A DNA stretch of 53,250 nucleotides from an uncultured Caulobacterales bacterium (GTDB lineage Bacteria > Pseudomonadota > Alphaproteobacteria > Caulobacterales > Caulobacteraceae). Each line of letters opens with the position of its first letter. Position 1 is the stretch's first letter. Where the stretch lies: positions 1 through 53,250 of the forward strand of contig CAIOHT010000156.1 of the NCBI GenBank assembly GCA_903858185.1. The letters are read 5' to 3'. A program made the position numbers and the translations under genes. The notes under the pieces are model-generated. The model was not told the DNA's origin and did not search any database. It saw only the letters and a list, made by a program, of their open reading frames with translations. Shown here piece after piece: positions 7,985 to 16,524 of the stretch.

Positions 7985-8899
7985 ATGGGTATTCTTGACG
8001 GCAAGGTCGTGATCGTCACTGGCGCGGCCGGCGGCATTGGCAAGGCCTGCGCTCTGGCGGCGGCGCGTGAAGGCGCCAAGGTCGTGGTGAACGATCTGGG
8101 CGGCTCGATCCGCGGCGACGAGGGCAGCGCTGCGGCGGCCCAGGCGACGGTGGACGAGATCCTCGCCGAGGGCGGTGTCGCTGTCACCAATTCCGACAGC
8201 GTATCGGACGATCAAGCAGCTCAAGGCATGGTCGACCAGGCTCTAGAGGCCTTTGGTGGGCTGCACGCGGTGATCAACCCCGCCGGCATCCTCCGCGATG
8301 GCATGTTCCACAAGATGAAGGCCGACGACTGGGACGCAGTCGTCGCCGTGCACTTGCGCGGAGCCTTCAACCTCTCCCGGGCCGCCGTGACCCACTTCCG
8401 TGAACAGGGGGAGGGCTCGTTCGTGCACTTCACCTCCACGTCCGGCCTCATCGGATCGATCGGACAAAGTAACTACGGCGCCGCGAAGATGGGGGTCGCC
8501 GGCCTCTCTCGAATCCTGGCCATGGAAGGGGCGATCAAGCAGGTACGATCGAACGTCGTCGCGCCCTTCGCCTGGACCCGAATGATCAGCAGCATACCGA
8601 TCAAGGATGAGGCTGGCCTCCGGAACGTCGAGATGATGCGCGACCACATGCGCGCAGACCAGGTCGCCACGCTCGCCGTGGCCCTGGCTTCGCCGCGGAC
8701 CCAAGATGTGACCGGTCAGATCTTCGCCGTCCGCGGCAATGAAGTAATCCTGTTCGACCAGCCGCGCCCGATCGCGTCGGTTTCGCGAAGCGACGGATGG
8801 TCGGCCGAGAGCCTCGTGGCGAGCGGATTGCCAGCCCTCCGGTCGCGCTTCTTCGACCTCTCGGGCAGTCCCGAGGTCTTCAACTACGATCCCGTCTAG
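7985..8899 (+). CDS. SDR-family dehydrogenase, multifunctional-enzyme type 2 (peroxisomal beta-oxidation)-like
   Basis: 304 residues. The NAD-binding TGAAGGIGKACA motif is near the N-terminus and the active-site YGAAK is present with an upstream serine in STSGLIGS. The inserted segment VNDLGGSIRGDEGSA is characteristic of the 17-beta-HSD4/MFE-2 dehydrogenase type, which oxidises 3-hydroxyacyl-CoA. The usual NNAG is NPAG here (INPAGILRDGMF), a substitution of the structural asparagine pair that could matter. AAGGA precedes the ATG by 8 bases. It follows the hydratase by 24 bases in the same operon. Confidence 0.85.
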   Translation: MGILDGKVVIVTGAAGGIGKACALAAAREGAKVVVNDLGGSIRGDEGSAAAAQATVDEILAEGGVAVTNSDSVSDDQAAQGMVDQALEAFGGLHAVINPAGILRDGMFHKMKADDWDAVVAVHLRGAFNLSRAAVTHFREQGEGSFVHFTSTSGLIGSIGQSNYGAAKMGVAGLSRILAMEGAIKQVRSNVVAPFAWTRMISSIPIKDEAGLRNVEMMRDHMRADQVATLAVALASPRTQDVTGQIFAVRGNEVILFDQPRPIASVSRSDGWSAESLVASGLPALRSRFFDLSGSPEVFNYDPV

Positions 8900-8926
8900 C
8901 GCCAACCGCATGTCCTTCGGCGTCCG

Positions 8927-9385
8927 TTGGCCGCCGACGGACGCTCGTCTGGAACCTTGCCCTTGGACATCTCAGATCCCTCCCGACACGAACGGCTGGC
9001 CGAACGAACCCAAGCCCGAGTGAGGCGCGGCCAGAACGTCTGGGTCCGGACCGCTTCGTCACACCGATATACGGCGTCAGCAGTTGAAGAGACCTGGTCG
9101 CTCGCTTGGCCGGATGACGGCGCTCCTACCTTGGCCGATCTTCGCAGAGCTGGCCTCGACGGCGATGAGATTGAACTCTATGTCCGTTTGCGCGCCGGGC
9201 CAGATGGCCTCCTGGCGTCGCAAAGATTCCTTCGGCGGCTGCTGGATGAACGTATCGGGCTGCTGTGTGAGACCATATCGGCGATCCGCCAGGTCGGCGC
9301 AAATCTAGCCGAGCTTGCAGCGCGCAATCCCGTTCGGAGTCGGCCCGTCGGTCGCCGCCGGGCCCCTCGCAAGGACCTATCATGA
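8927..9385 (+). CDS. Hypothetical protein, possible MerR-family remnant
   Basis: An open frame of about 150 codons with no ATG; TTG at 8927 or 8957 are the only plausible starts. Its stop overlaps the start of the CoA-transferase (ATGA at 9382-9385), which argues for translation. The C-terminal half looks helical and coiled-coil prone: LADLRRAGLDGDEIELYVRL, then ASQRFLRRLLDERIGLL, a pattern like the end of a MerR DNA-binding domain followed by its dimerisation helix. A normal MerR N-terminal recognition helix is not visible. It may be a decayed regulator or an unrelated small protein. Confidence 0.35.
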   Translation: MAADGRSSGTLPLDISDPSRHERLAERTQARVRRGQNVWVRTASSHRYTASAVEETWSLAWPDDGAPTLADLRRAGLDGDEIELYVRLRAGPDGLLASQRFLRRLLDERIGLLCETISAIRQVGANLAELAARNPVRSRPVGRRRAPRKDLS

Positions 9386-10506
9386 CCCGGCCTCTGGAAG
9401 GACTTCGCGTGGTGTCCCTTGAACAGGCGGTGGCCGCGCCGTTCTGCACATCGCGGCTCGCCGACGCCGGCGCCGAGGTGATCAAGGTCGAGCGGGTCGA
9501 AGGCGATTTCGCGAGAGGTTACGACCACGACGTCCTCGGCCTGAGCGCCTACTTCGTCTGGTTGAACCGCGGCAAGCAGTCGGTCGTCCTCGACTTCAAG
9601 AACACCGACGACGCCACGCTGCTTCTTGAGATCATCGCTCAGAGCGATGTGTTCATCCAAAATCTCGCGCCGGGCGCCGCGGCCCGTTCGGGTTTCGGAT
9701 CGGCTGAGTTGAGGGCGGCGCACCCGAGACTGATCACCTGCGACATCTCGGGCTACGGGGAGACTGGACCACGCCGCGACATGAAGGCCTATGATCTGCT
9801 TGTCCAATGCGAGTCAGGTCTGACGTCGATCACCGGCACCCCCGACGGACCGGGTCGGGTCGGGGTGTCGGTCTGCGACATCGCGTGTGGGATGTACGCC
9901 CATGCCGCGATCCTGGAGGCCTTGATCGCGCGATCCCAGACGGGCGTGGGTCAGGCGCTACATTTGTCCCTCTTCCAGTCCATGGCCGACTGGATGAGCG
10001 TGCCACTGCTGCAGATGGAGTACGGAGGCCGCCATATAGATCGCGTTGGATTGGCGCATGCGTCGATCGCGCCCTATGGCGCGTTCGCCGCCGCAGACGG
10101 GCGGCTGGTGGTCGTCGCGGTGCAGAACGAGCGCGAATGGGTTCGTTTCGCATCACAGGTTCTGATGTCGCCCGACTTGGCGTCAGATCCGCGGTTCCTC
10201 GACAACGCCTTGCGTGTCGAGCATCGCCACGAGCTCACCGAGGTCATCAAGGGCGCCTTTAGAGCTTTGGACTATGGCGCGATCGAAAGCCGTTTGCTGG
10301 CGGCCGAGATCGCTTTTGGCGCTGTGAACACCGTAGAGGGGCTGGCGGGGCATCCTCAGCTTAAACGCATTCCGATCGCGACGGCCGAGGGCGTCGTGTT
10401 CGCGCCCGCGCCGCCCGCCGGCGGCAGGCCCCTGGGCCCGGTGCCGACGCTCGGGGGCGATACCGAGGCGATACGATTGAAATTTAGTGCGGTGGGCCAG
10501 AAATGA
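9382..10506 (+). CDS. CaiB/BaiF (class III) CoA-transferase
   Basis: 374 residues. The family moves CoA from one acid to another through an aspartyl-CoA intermediate. Motifs: PLEGLRVVSLEQAVAAPFC, DAGAEVIKVERVEGDFAR, LNRGKQSVVLDFK, CDISGYGETGP and KAYDLLVQCESGL. The likely catalytic aspartate is D166 in GVSVCDIACGMYAH, by comparison with formyl-CoA transferase. The start overlaps the stop of the preceding frame. In a set with a CitE lyase and MaoC hydratase it would activate the organic acid (itaconate, mesaconate or a similar compound) using succinyl-CoA or acetyl-CoA, completing a degradation route. Confidence 0.88.
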   Translation: MTRPLEGLRVVSLEQAVAAPFCTSRLADAGAEVIKVERVEGDFARGYDHDVLGLSAYFVWLNRGKQSVVLDFKNTDDATLLLEIIAQSDVFIQNLAPGAAARSGFGSAELRAAHPRLITCDISGYGETGPRRDMKAYDLLVQCESGLTSITGTPDGPGRVGVSVCDIACGMYAHAAILEALIARSQTGVGQALHLSLFQSMADWMSVPLLQMEYGGRHIDRVGLAHASIAPYGAFAAADGRLVVVAVQNEREWVRFASQVLMSPDLASDPRFLDNALRVEHRHELTEVIKGAFRALDYGAIESRLLAAEIAFGAVNTVEGLAGHPQLKRIPIATAEGVVFAPAPPAGGRPLGPVPTLGGDTEAIRLKFSAVGQK

Positions 10507-11517
10507 ATCCTGATCCCCTGCCGCTACCCCCTCCTGCCGCGATATGACTGGACGCTAGAGCAGGTCGAGGCCCTGTTCGAACTCCCCTTCGCCGAGTTGG
10601 TGTTTCGTGCCACGGAAATCCACCGCGTCTGGTTCGATCCGGCGGAGGTGCAGCTTTCGCAGCTACTATCGGTCAAGACCGGCGGCGGCGAGGAGAACTG
10701 CGGCTATTGCAGCCAGTCCCAGCACTTCAAGACCGGGGTTGCGGCGACCAAGCTGATGGACGCGGGCGCCGTGATCGCCGCCGCCGCCGAGGCCAAGGCC
10801 GGTGGGGCGCAACGCTTCTGCATGGGCGCGGCTTGGCGCGACCTGAAGGATCGGGACGTCCGCAAGGTGGCCGCCATGATCTCTGGCGTGAAGGCGCTGG
10901 GCCTGGAGACCTGCGCGACGCTGGGCATTATGACCCGCGACCACGCCCAGGCGCTCAAGGACGCAGGCCTCGACTACTACAACCATAACCTCGACACCGG
11001 CCCCGACTATTGTGACAAGGTGGTGACAACCCGCGTCTACCAGGACCGGCTCGACACGCTGGAGGCCGTGCGGTCGGTCGGCATGTCCACCTGCTGCGGC
11101 GGTATCGTCGGCATGGGCGAGACCCGCCGCGACCGCGCGGGCCTGCTGCATGCGCTCGCCACCCTGCCCGCCCACCCCGACAGCCTCCCGATCAACGATC
11201 TGATGCCGATCCCTGGCACCCCGCTGGGCGGCTCCAACCCCGTCGACGGCTTCGAGTTCGTCCGCATGATCGCCGTGGCGCGGATCACCTGCCCCAAGAC
11301 GGTGGTTCACCTCTCGGCCGGTCGTGAGCATATGAGTCGTGAACTCCAGGCGCTGTGCTTCCTGGCCGGGGCCAACTCGATGTTCATCGGCGGCAAGCTG
11401 CTCACCACCGCCAATCCGGACAAGGACACCGACGCGGCCCTCATGGCCGATCTGGGGATGAAGACCATTGGCGATAGAGCGCGCTACGCGGTGGACGATG
11501 TGCTGGGTCTAGCGTGA
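10503..11517 (+). pseudogene. bioB: Biotin synthase (BioB) homologue with a broken N-terminus and altered cluster motif
   Basis: Strong BioB similarity: [67 protein letters not shown], and [20 protein letters not shown]. Homology starts earlier ([20 protein letters not shown], from about 10540), but this frame has no start codon there. The likely ATG at 10503, overlapping the CoA-transferase stop, is in another frame ([13 protein letters not shown]), so a one-base shift lies between. The radical-SAM motif, normally C-x3-C-x2-C after KTGG, has glycine in place of its first cysteine (GGC instead of TGC). The other conserved cysteines are kept. It cannot bind the 4Fe-4S cluster normally, so I call it a decayed bioB copy. 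Confidence 0.75.
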
Positions 11518-11691
11518 TGATTGGGACGTGAACCCCGGTGAATCCAGGCAAGGGCATCTATAGGAGACAAACCGCCAGGGTCTCGCGACAGCCAAACCGG
11601 TCTCTATGAGGGCCAGCTTTTCACCCCACGAAAAAGGTTGCCTCACGCACGCAAGCGGCGACCTTTTCAATCGCCAAACTGGGGATTAAGC

Positions 11692-12471
11692 ATGCGGCTG
11701 GCGCTTTGTGGCGGTATCGCCGCGCTTGGGATCCTCGCCGGGCCGGCCTGCGCACAGGAAGTCTGATTTGGGACCTTGCACGCGCACACGTCCTACAGCG
11801 ACGGCAGCGGGACTCCGGCCGAGGCCTTCGAGATGGCGCGGCGCGAGGATATGCACTTCCTGGCCGTGACCGAGCACAACCACCGTGACGCCGAGCGCGG
11901 GGCCAAGGAGCGGACTGACGGGGTGCTCATCGCGACACAACCTCAACTCTACGGCGGCGCTGGATCTGAATCGCTCATGGCCACCGCGAACCGGATGACA
12001 GAGAATGGCCAGTTCGGCGCCCTCTACGGCCAGGAGTTCTCCACAATCAGTTCGGGCAATCACATGAATGTCCTGGACGCGCCAAGGGTGATCCCGGATG
12101 CAAACGGCGCTTTCGACGACCTCATGCCCTGGCTCGACGCCAATCGCTACACGAGCGGGGCCGCGCCACTGGTCCAGTTCAATCACCCGAAGTGGAAACG
12201 CCGGAATGACAACAACTATGGTCGCGATGATTTCGGCGGCGATGATGCGTTGTGGGTTGCGGCCGTCGGGACCAAGGCCAGCCTGATCGAGGTGCTCAAC
12301 ACAACGGCGACCAAGCCTGGACAGGGTTTCCGGCCGTACGCTCACGAACGGGAGTATTTCGAGTATCTCAATCTCGGCTTCCGTCTGGGTCCGACGGTCG
12401 GCCACGACAATCACTATCGCAACTGGGGAACCTCAAACGACGCTCGCACCGGGGTCGTGGCGGCCTCGCTG
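11692..12471 (+). pseudogene. Exported PHP-family metallohydrolase, with a nonsense codon and a lost C-terminus
   Basis: ATG 11692 opens a clean signal peptide (MRLALCGGIAALGILAGP then ACAQEV), then TGA at 11764 interrupts and the frame continues FGTLHAHTSYSDGSGTP. Related PHP proteins have an aromatic residue there, so TGG to TGA is likely. Metal-ligand motifs follow: LHAHTSYSDG, VTEHNH, YGQEFS, GNHMNVL, FNHPKW and GHDNHY. Homology stops after RTGVVAASL at about 12471, where the sequence becomes the inside of a minus-strand SDR gene. The C-terminal piece is missing. An internal TTG (11776) might give a cytoplasmic fragment without the signal peptide. Confidence 0.75.
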
Positions 12472-13004
12472 GGCAGGGTCATGCCGACGACGCCGCCCTT
12501 GGACGCCGAATAGGCCGCCTGGCCCATCTGGCCGTCCTCGGCCGCCACCGAGGCGGTGTTCACGATCGCGCCGCGCTCACCGTTGATCGGCTCCAGGTCC
12601 AGCATGCCCTTCGCCGACTTTGCGATGCAGCGGCAGGTGCCGACGAGGTTGATCTGGATGATCCAGTTGAAGGCATCCAGCGGCAAGTGCTTGGTCTCGC
12701 CGGTCGCCTTGTCGCGGCCCGCCGTCTTGATGGCGTTGCCAGTGCCGGCGCAGTTCACCAGGATGCGCTCCTGGCCGTGGGCCGCGCGAGCCTTGGCGAA
12801 GGCCGCGTCGACCTCGTCGTCGGAGGTGACGTTTCACTTGCAGAACTCGCCGCCAACATCTTTTGCGACTTCTTCGCCCTTGGCTTCGTTCATATCGAAG
12901 ATGGCGACCTTGACGCCGTGGGCCGCGAGTTGGCGCACGGTGGCTTCGCCGAGGCCCGACGCGCCGCCGGTCACGACCGCGGCAATGGAGGAATCGAGTT
13001 TCAT
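12472..13004 (-). pseudogene. SDR dehydrogenase (3-hydroxyacyl-CoA dehydrogenase type 2-like), nonsense and C-terminal loss
   Basis: ATG 13004 starts MKLDSSIAAVVTGGASGLGE, the NAD-binding motif, and the frame meets TGA at 12834-12836 (EFCK-stop-NVTSDDEVD). It then continues NCAGTGNAIKTAG, QINLVGTCRCIAK and the active-site AYSASKGGVVGMTLP. After GMTLP (about 12474) it runs into the PHP gene on the other strand, so the last 60 or so residues are gone. Sequence is like the HSD10 type that oxidises 3-hydroxy-2-methylacyl-CoA. It follows the amidinotransferase gene on the same strand by 92 bases. Confidence 0.78.
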
Positions 13005-13096
13005 GGAAGAGGCTGTCGGGGCCTGAGACTGGCAGCACGCCGCCGCGTGGTGGAGCCACGCGGCGGCGATCGTCGGGTTATGGCTCTGACGTGGGT

Positions 13097-14011
13097 CTAG
13101 CTGGCGCGGGCCAGCGGAAGGGTGGTGCAGCGGAAGGACCCGGGGAACGCCGTGACCTCGTCATAGACCACCGGGACAGGGACCATGCCGCGGCGGACCA
13201 GTTCCGCCTCAATCCGATCACTACCCGCCTTGACGATCACTCGCCCTTCGCCGAGCGCCACCACATTCACACGGATTTCGCGGAACTCTTCCTTTGTCAC
13301 CGCGACCAGCTCGAAGCGACGCTCCAGTTCCCTGAGGCTGTCGGGGGCGAAGTTCGGGGCATAGCAAAGGGCGAGGTTCTTCCCCAGGACGCCAAGGCTT
13401 GTGTCCAGGTGGACGATCCCCTGGTGCGAGAAAGTGATCGGCACGACAGGACGCCCATTGCCGTTCAGCGCCAGGACATGGCGCAACGCATCGACGCCGT
13501 CGAGGTTCGTGGCCTCGCCGAGCCCCACGAGCACCGCCTCGTCGTCCAGCACCACGTCGCCGCCTTCGATATGGCCGAAGTCCAGCCAGCCCACCTTCGA
13601 AAGCCGCGGGATCAAGCGGCGAAGGCCAAGAACCTCCTTCTGCCGGTGCGGCCTGTGAGGGCGTGAAGGGATGAAGATGTCGTCCACTACGAAGCCAGCG
13701 TCGCGCGTGCCATATTGGGCGAAGAGGCCGGGCACGATGTCGACGTCGTGGACATTGGCGCCCTGATCGCAGAGCGTCTGGCGGAAGCCGCGGTGTTCTG
13801 CGGCCGCCGCAAGGTTATTGAACGGGCGATAGGAGTTGTAGAACACCTTTCGCATCATCGTAGGGAAGTTCCCCAAAGCGAAGAAGTTGGAGACATAGTT
13901 CGTCTCCGTGATCGGGCCCCAGACCACGTCCACGAGCCGGTCGTACTCGTTGCGGACGTGAACCGCGATCTTGCCAAGGGACGCCCCTGAACCTTCGACC
14001 GACGGGCGCAT
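13097..14011 (-). CDS. Amidinotransferase / arginine deiminase superfamily enzyme
   Basis: 304 residues with the pentein fold signature: YDRLVDVVWGPITETNYVSN, the acidic catalytic segment FGHIEGGDVVLDD, the catalytic histidine in QGIVHLDTSLGVLG, and the nucleophilic cysteine in GSFRCTTLPLAR at the C-terminus. Enzymes of this superfamily act on guanidino groups (arginine deiminase, dimethylargininase, amidinotransferases). The exact substrate is not readable. Start ATG 14011 has GAGGAG six bases before it. It begins 29 bases after the TonB receptor stop, so the two probably share a transcript, suggesting that the receptor imports a substrate it processes. Confidence 0.8.
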   Translation of the reverse strand: MRPSVEGSGASLGKIAVHVRNEYDRLVDVVWGPITETNYVSNFFALGNFPTMMRKVFYNSYRPFNNLAAAAEHRGFRQTLCDQGANVHDVDIVPGLFAQYGTRDAGFVVDDIFIPSRPHRPHRQKEVLGLRRLIPRLSKVGWLDFGHIEGGDVVLDDEAVLVGLGEATNLDGVDALRHVLALNGNGRPVVPITFSHQGIVHLDTSLGVLGKNLALCYAPNFAPDSLRELERRFELVAVTKEEFREIRVNVVALGEGRVIVKAGSDRIEAELVRRGMVPVPVVYDEVTAFPGSFRCTTLPLARAS

Positions 14012-14040
14012 TGGCGTCTCCTCAACCACCCCTCGTCCCC

Positions 14041-16284
14041 TTAGAAGCTGGCGCCGATACGCACGCCGAACCACCGGGGCATGCCATAGGCCTGGAAGGC
14101 GGCGGGCGCGCCCGTCGATTGGAAGGCGTGGATGGCGTAGACTTCGTTGGTGGCGTTCTCCACGAAGACCTCGGCGTTGTACTTGTCGTCCGCCGAGTTC
14201 CAGCGCGCCCGGAAGTTCACGACCCCGAAGGCGTCTTGGAATTCGTACGGGTTGTTGTCCGGGCCGAAATAGACACCGGTCTGATAGCGGAAGTCGGTCT
14301 GCAGGGTGACCACGCCACGCTCTTGCATGTCGTGATGGTACTGGACGATCCCATCGAGGCTGAACTCCGGCGTGGAAGGCAGGCGCGATCCGTCAATCTT
14401 GCGGCCATCGATCAGCAGGAGGGGAGAGGCCTCGATCTTGCTGTCGATGACACCGATGTTCAGGGTGAAATCCAAGGCTGGGGTTGGCGCGTAGGTGACC
14501 TCGACCTCGGCGCCGCTCGCCGCGGCGTCGCCGATGTTGAAGAAGCGCGATGCGACGCGGTTGGTCACGGGGTCGAGGACGCCCGCTTGGGCCTGCATGC
14601 CCTTGAACTCATAGTGGAAGAGCGAGACATTGGTCCGCAGCGTCCGGTCGAGCCACTCGGCTTTCAGGCCCACCTCGAAGTTGTCGACCTTCTCGGCCTC
14701 GGCCGGGCCAAGGGTGGCGACCCCGAAGGTGAAACCGTTGTAGCCGCCGCTCTTGAAGCCTCGCGAGTAGGAGCCGTAGAGCATGGTGTTGTCGCGGGGA
14801 CGCCACTGGAGGGAGGCCTGACCGGTGACTTCCTGATCATCGATCTCCCGTTGAATGCCGGGCAAGCCAATGGAGGGCGTTCCGAAGATCAACAGGCTGG
14901 TGAGCTCCCGATGCTCAGAGGTGTAACGCCCGCCGAGGGTGGCCGTCAGGGTGTCGGAAAGATCGTAGTCCACTTGTGCGAACCCGGCATAGGACCGCGT
15001 TTCGGTGGAAGATCCGGTGTCGGTGTCCACCGAATAGAACTGCTTCCTGTCATCGTAGAAGTAACCGCCCACGATCCACTTGAATTTCTCGCCTTCGCCG
15101 GCGAGCCGAAGTTCCTGGGTCAGCATCCGGCTGGTGGAATCGAAGAACCCGATCCCGAAGCCAATGCGGGCGCTGGCGTCGAAGTCCTGCCCGATCAATT
15201 GGGCGAACGATTCCGTTGCGGTGATCGAGACCAGCTCGGCCCAGCCCAGGTCGTGCGTGATATTGATGTAACCGCCGTAGCCCTCGAACTCGTTGGGAAG
15301 CGAGGTGGCCTCCGAATAGGTGTGGGTGGGCTTGGGGTCGGGATCGCGGAAGCCGAAATTGTCTGAGCACTGGTTGGCCAGCACTCGGCTGGGGCTGCAC
15401 AGGGTGGTCCCGTTGACGGGATCGCGGGTGCCGATGAAGCCGTAGCCTGGCGCCGTGCTGGTCGAGCGCGAATAGTGGGCGCTAATCTCCACGAGCGTCT
15501 GCGGGGTCGCATCCCACTGCAACGTCCCGCGGACGCCTTGGACGTTGGTGACGCCGTATGTCGAACCGGGGATGGCGCGGTTGTCGGAATAGCCGTCGTC
15601 GCGGTTGGATTTGCCGGCGAGGCGGAACCGAACGGTGTCGCTGAGGGCGCCGCCGATCGCGCCTTCGACGATCAGCTGGTTATAGCTTCCGTACTGCGCC
15701 GAGGCGTAGCCATTGAGGGTGTCGCTGGTCGGCTTGCGGCTGATGAAGTGGACGAGCCCCCCGGTGGTGTTGCGCCCAAACAGGGTGCCTTGCGGCCCGC
15801 GCAGGACTTCCACCTGCTGCAGGTCGAACAACTGGCCCGTCGCCGCGCCCTGGGCGGTTTGATAGACGCCGTCGGTGTAAAGCGAGACGGAGGCCTCATT
15901 GACGAAGGAGAAGTCGATGAAACTGACGCCCCGGATGTTCAGGAAGGGCGCCGAGGCCGGACCCCAGAGGCCCTGAACCGAGAAGTTGGGGATGTTGTCG
16001 GCGATCTCCAGTCCGCCTTCCATCCCGAGATCCTCGATTGCCTTGGCGCTCAACGCGGTGACGGCGATGGGAACGTCCTGCACGTTTTCGCTGCGCTTCG
16101 TGGCCGTGACGATGAGTTCCTCGACCTGGGTGCCGCCGGCCGCGGCCGAGGTGTCCTGGGCCTTGGCGCTGCTGGCCACTGCGGCCGCCAGCGCGAATCC
16201 CGCGACGCCGGCGAACCGGGCCGCTCGTCCGAGATTGCGTCCCATACCTGCGTTCGCCGCACCTTTTGCGCTCTGCCCCGACAT
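14041..16284 (-). CDS. TonB-dependent outer-membrane receptor
   Basis: About 747 residues. A signal peptide (FAGVAGFALAAAVASSAKAQ) is followed by the TonB box region EELIVTATKR, the plug domain (QDVPIAVTALSAKAIEDLG, FLNIRGVSF, VEVLRGPQGTLFGRNTTGG) and a long beta-barrel ending in GVRIGASF, with the terminal aromatic needed for assembly. The start at 16284 has GGGAGGTGGGG just upstream. It is of the type abundant in Caulobacterales and Sphingomonadales that imports plant, aromatic or steroid-like compounds. An amidinotransferase-fold gene follows and an MFS carrier precedes it on the same strand. Confidence 0.92.
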   Translation of the reverse strand: MSGQSAKGAANAGMGRNLGRAARFAGVAGFALAAAVASSAKAQDTSAAAGGTQVEELIVTATKRSENVQDVPIAVTALSAKAIEDLGMEGGLEIADNIPNFSVQGLWGPASAPFLNIRGVSFIDFSFVNEASVSLYTDGVYQTAQGAATGQLFDLQQVEVLRGPQGTLFGRNTTGGLVHFISRKPTSDTLNGYASAQYGSYNQLIVEGAIGGALSDTVRFRLAGKSNRDDGYSDNRAIPGSTYGVTNVQGVRGTLQWDATPQTLVEISAHYSRSTSTAPGYGFIGTRDPVNGTTLCSPSRVLANQCSDNFGFRDPDPKPTHTYSEATSLPNEFEGYGGYINITHDLGWAELVSITATESFAQLIGQDFDASARIGFGIGFFDSTSRMLTQELRLAGEGEKFKWIVGGYFYDDRKQFYSVDTDTGSSTETRSYAGFAQVDYDLSDTLTATLGGRYTSEHRELTSLLIFGTPSIGLPGIQREIDDQEVTGQASLQWRPRDNTMLYGSYSRGFKSGGYNGFTFGVATLGPAEAEKVDNFEVGLKAEWLDRTLRTNVSLFHYEFKGMQAQAGVLDPVTNRVASRFFNIGDAAASGAEVEVTYAPTPALDFTLNIGVIDSKIEASPLLLIDGRKIDGSRLPSTPEFSLDGIVQYHHDMQERGVVTLQTDFRYQTGVYFGPDNNPYEFQDAFGVVNFRARWNSADDKYNAEVFVENATNEVYAIHAFQSTGAPAAFQAYGMPRWFGVRIGASF

Positions 16285-16300
16285 ACCCCACCTCCCAGTT

Positions 16301-16316
16301 GTCTCAAAAACGAGAC
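16301..16316. promoter_or_regulatory. Palindrome upstream of the TonB receptor gene
   Basis: GTCTC-AAAAAC-GAGAC is a perfect 5-bp inverted repeat 17 bases before the receptor start, close enough to overlap the ribosome binding site region. It could be a repressor operator or a 5' UTR hairpin. Short stems of this size can arise by chance. Confidence 0.3.
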
Positions 16317-16524
16317 GTTTGAAAACTTTTCTAATCAATAAGGGAGGGGGGCAAATGTGTCAACCTCCGCGAACATCCGAGTTATCGGGTCGGCGGGAAC
16401 ATCGAAAACTCCCGCGCCGACGGGCTCAAATCGCAGGCGTGGACAAGCCTGCTTTCTTGAGCTGAGGGCTGGCGGCCACAGAGCGGGGCTAGGCTGGCGC
16501 CCGGGCCATGTCGGCCTTCAAGTG

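Noticed and set aside
11518-11691. Possible riboswitch-like leader before the PHP gene
   Set aside because: There are weak inverted repeats (TATAGGAGAC and GTCTCTATGA) but no conserved riboswitch core that I could match.
12252-13100. Plus-strand open frame of 282 codons across the PHP and SDR junction
   Set aside because: It reads in the wrong frame for the PHP gene and antisense to the SDR gene; no homology.
14011-15366. Plus-strand open frame of 451 codons inside the TonB receptor region
   Set aside because: Mirror of the receptor and amidinotransferase genes, whose motifs and ribosome binding sites are clear on the other strand.
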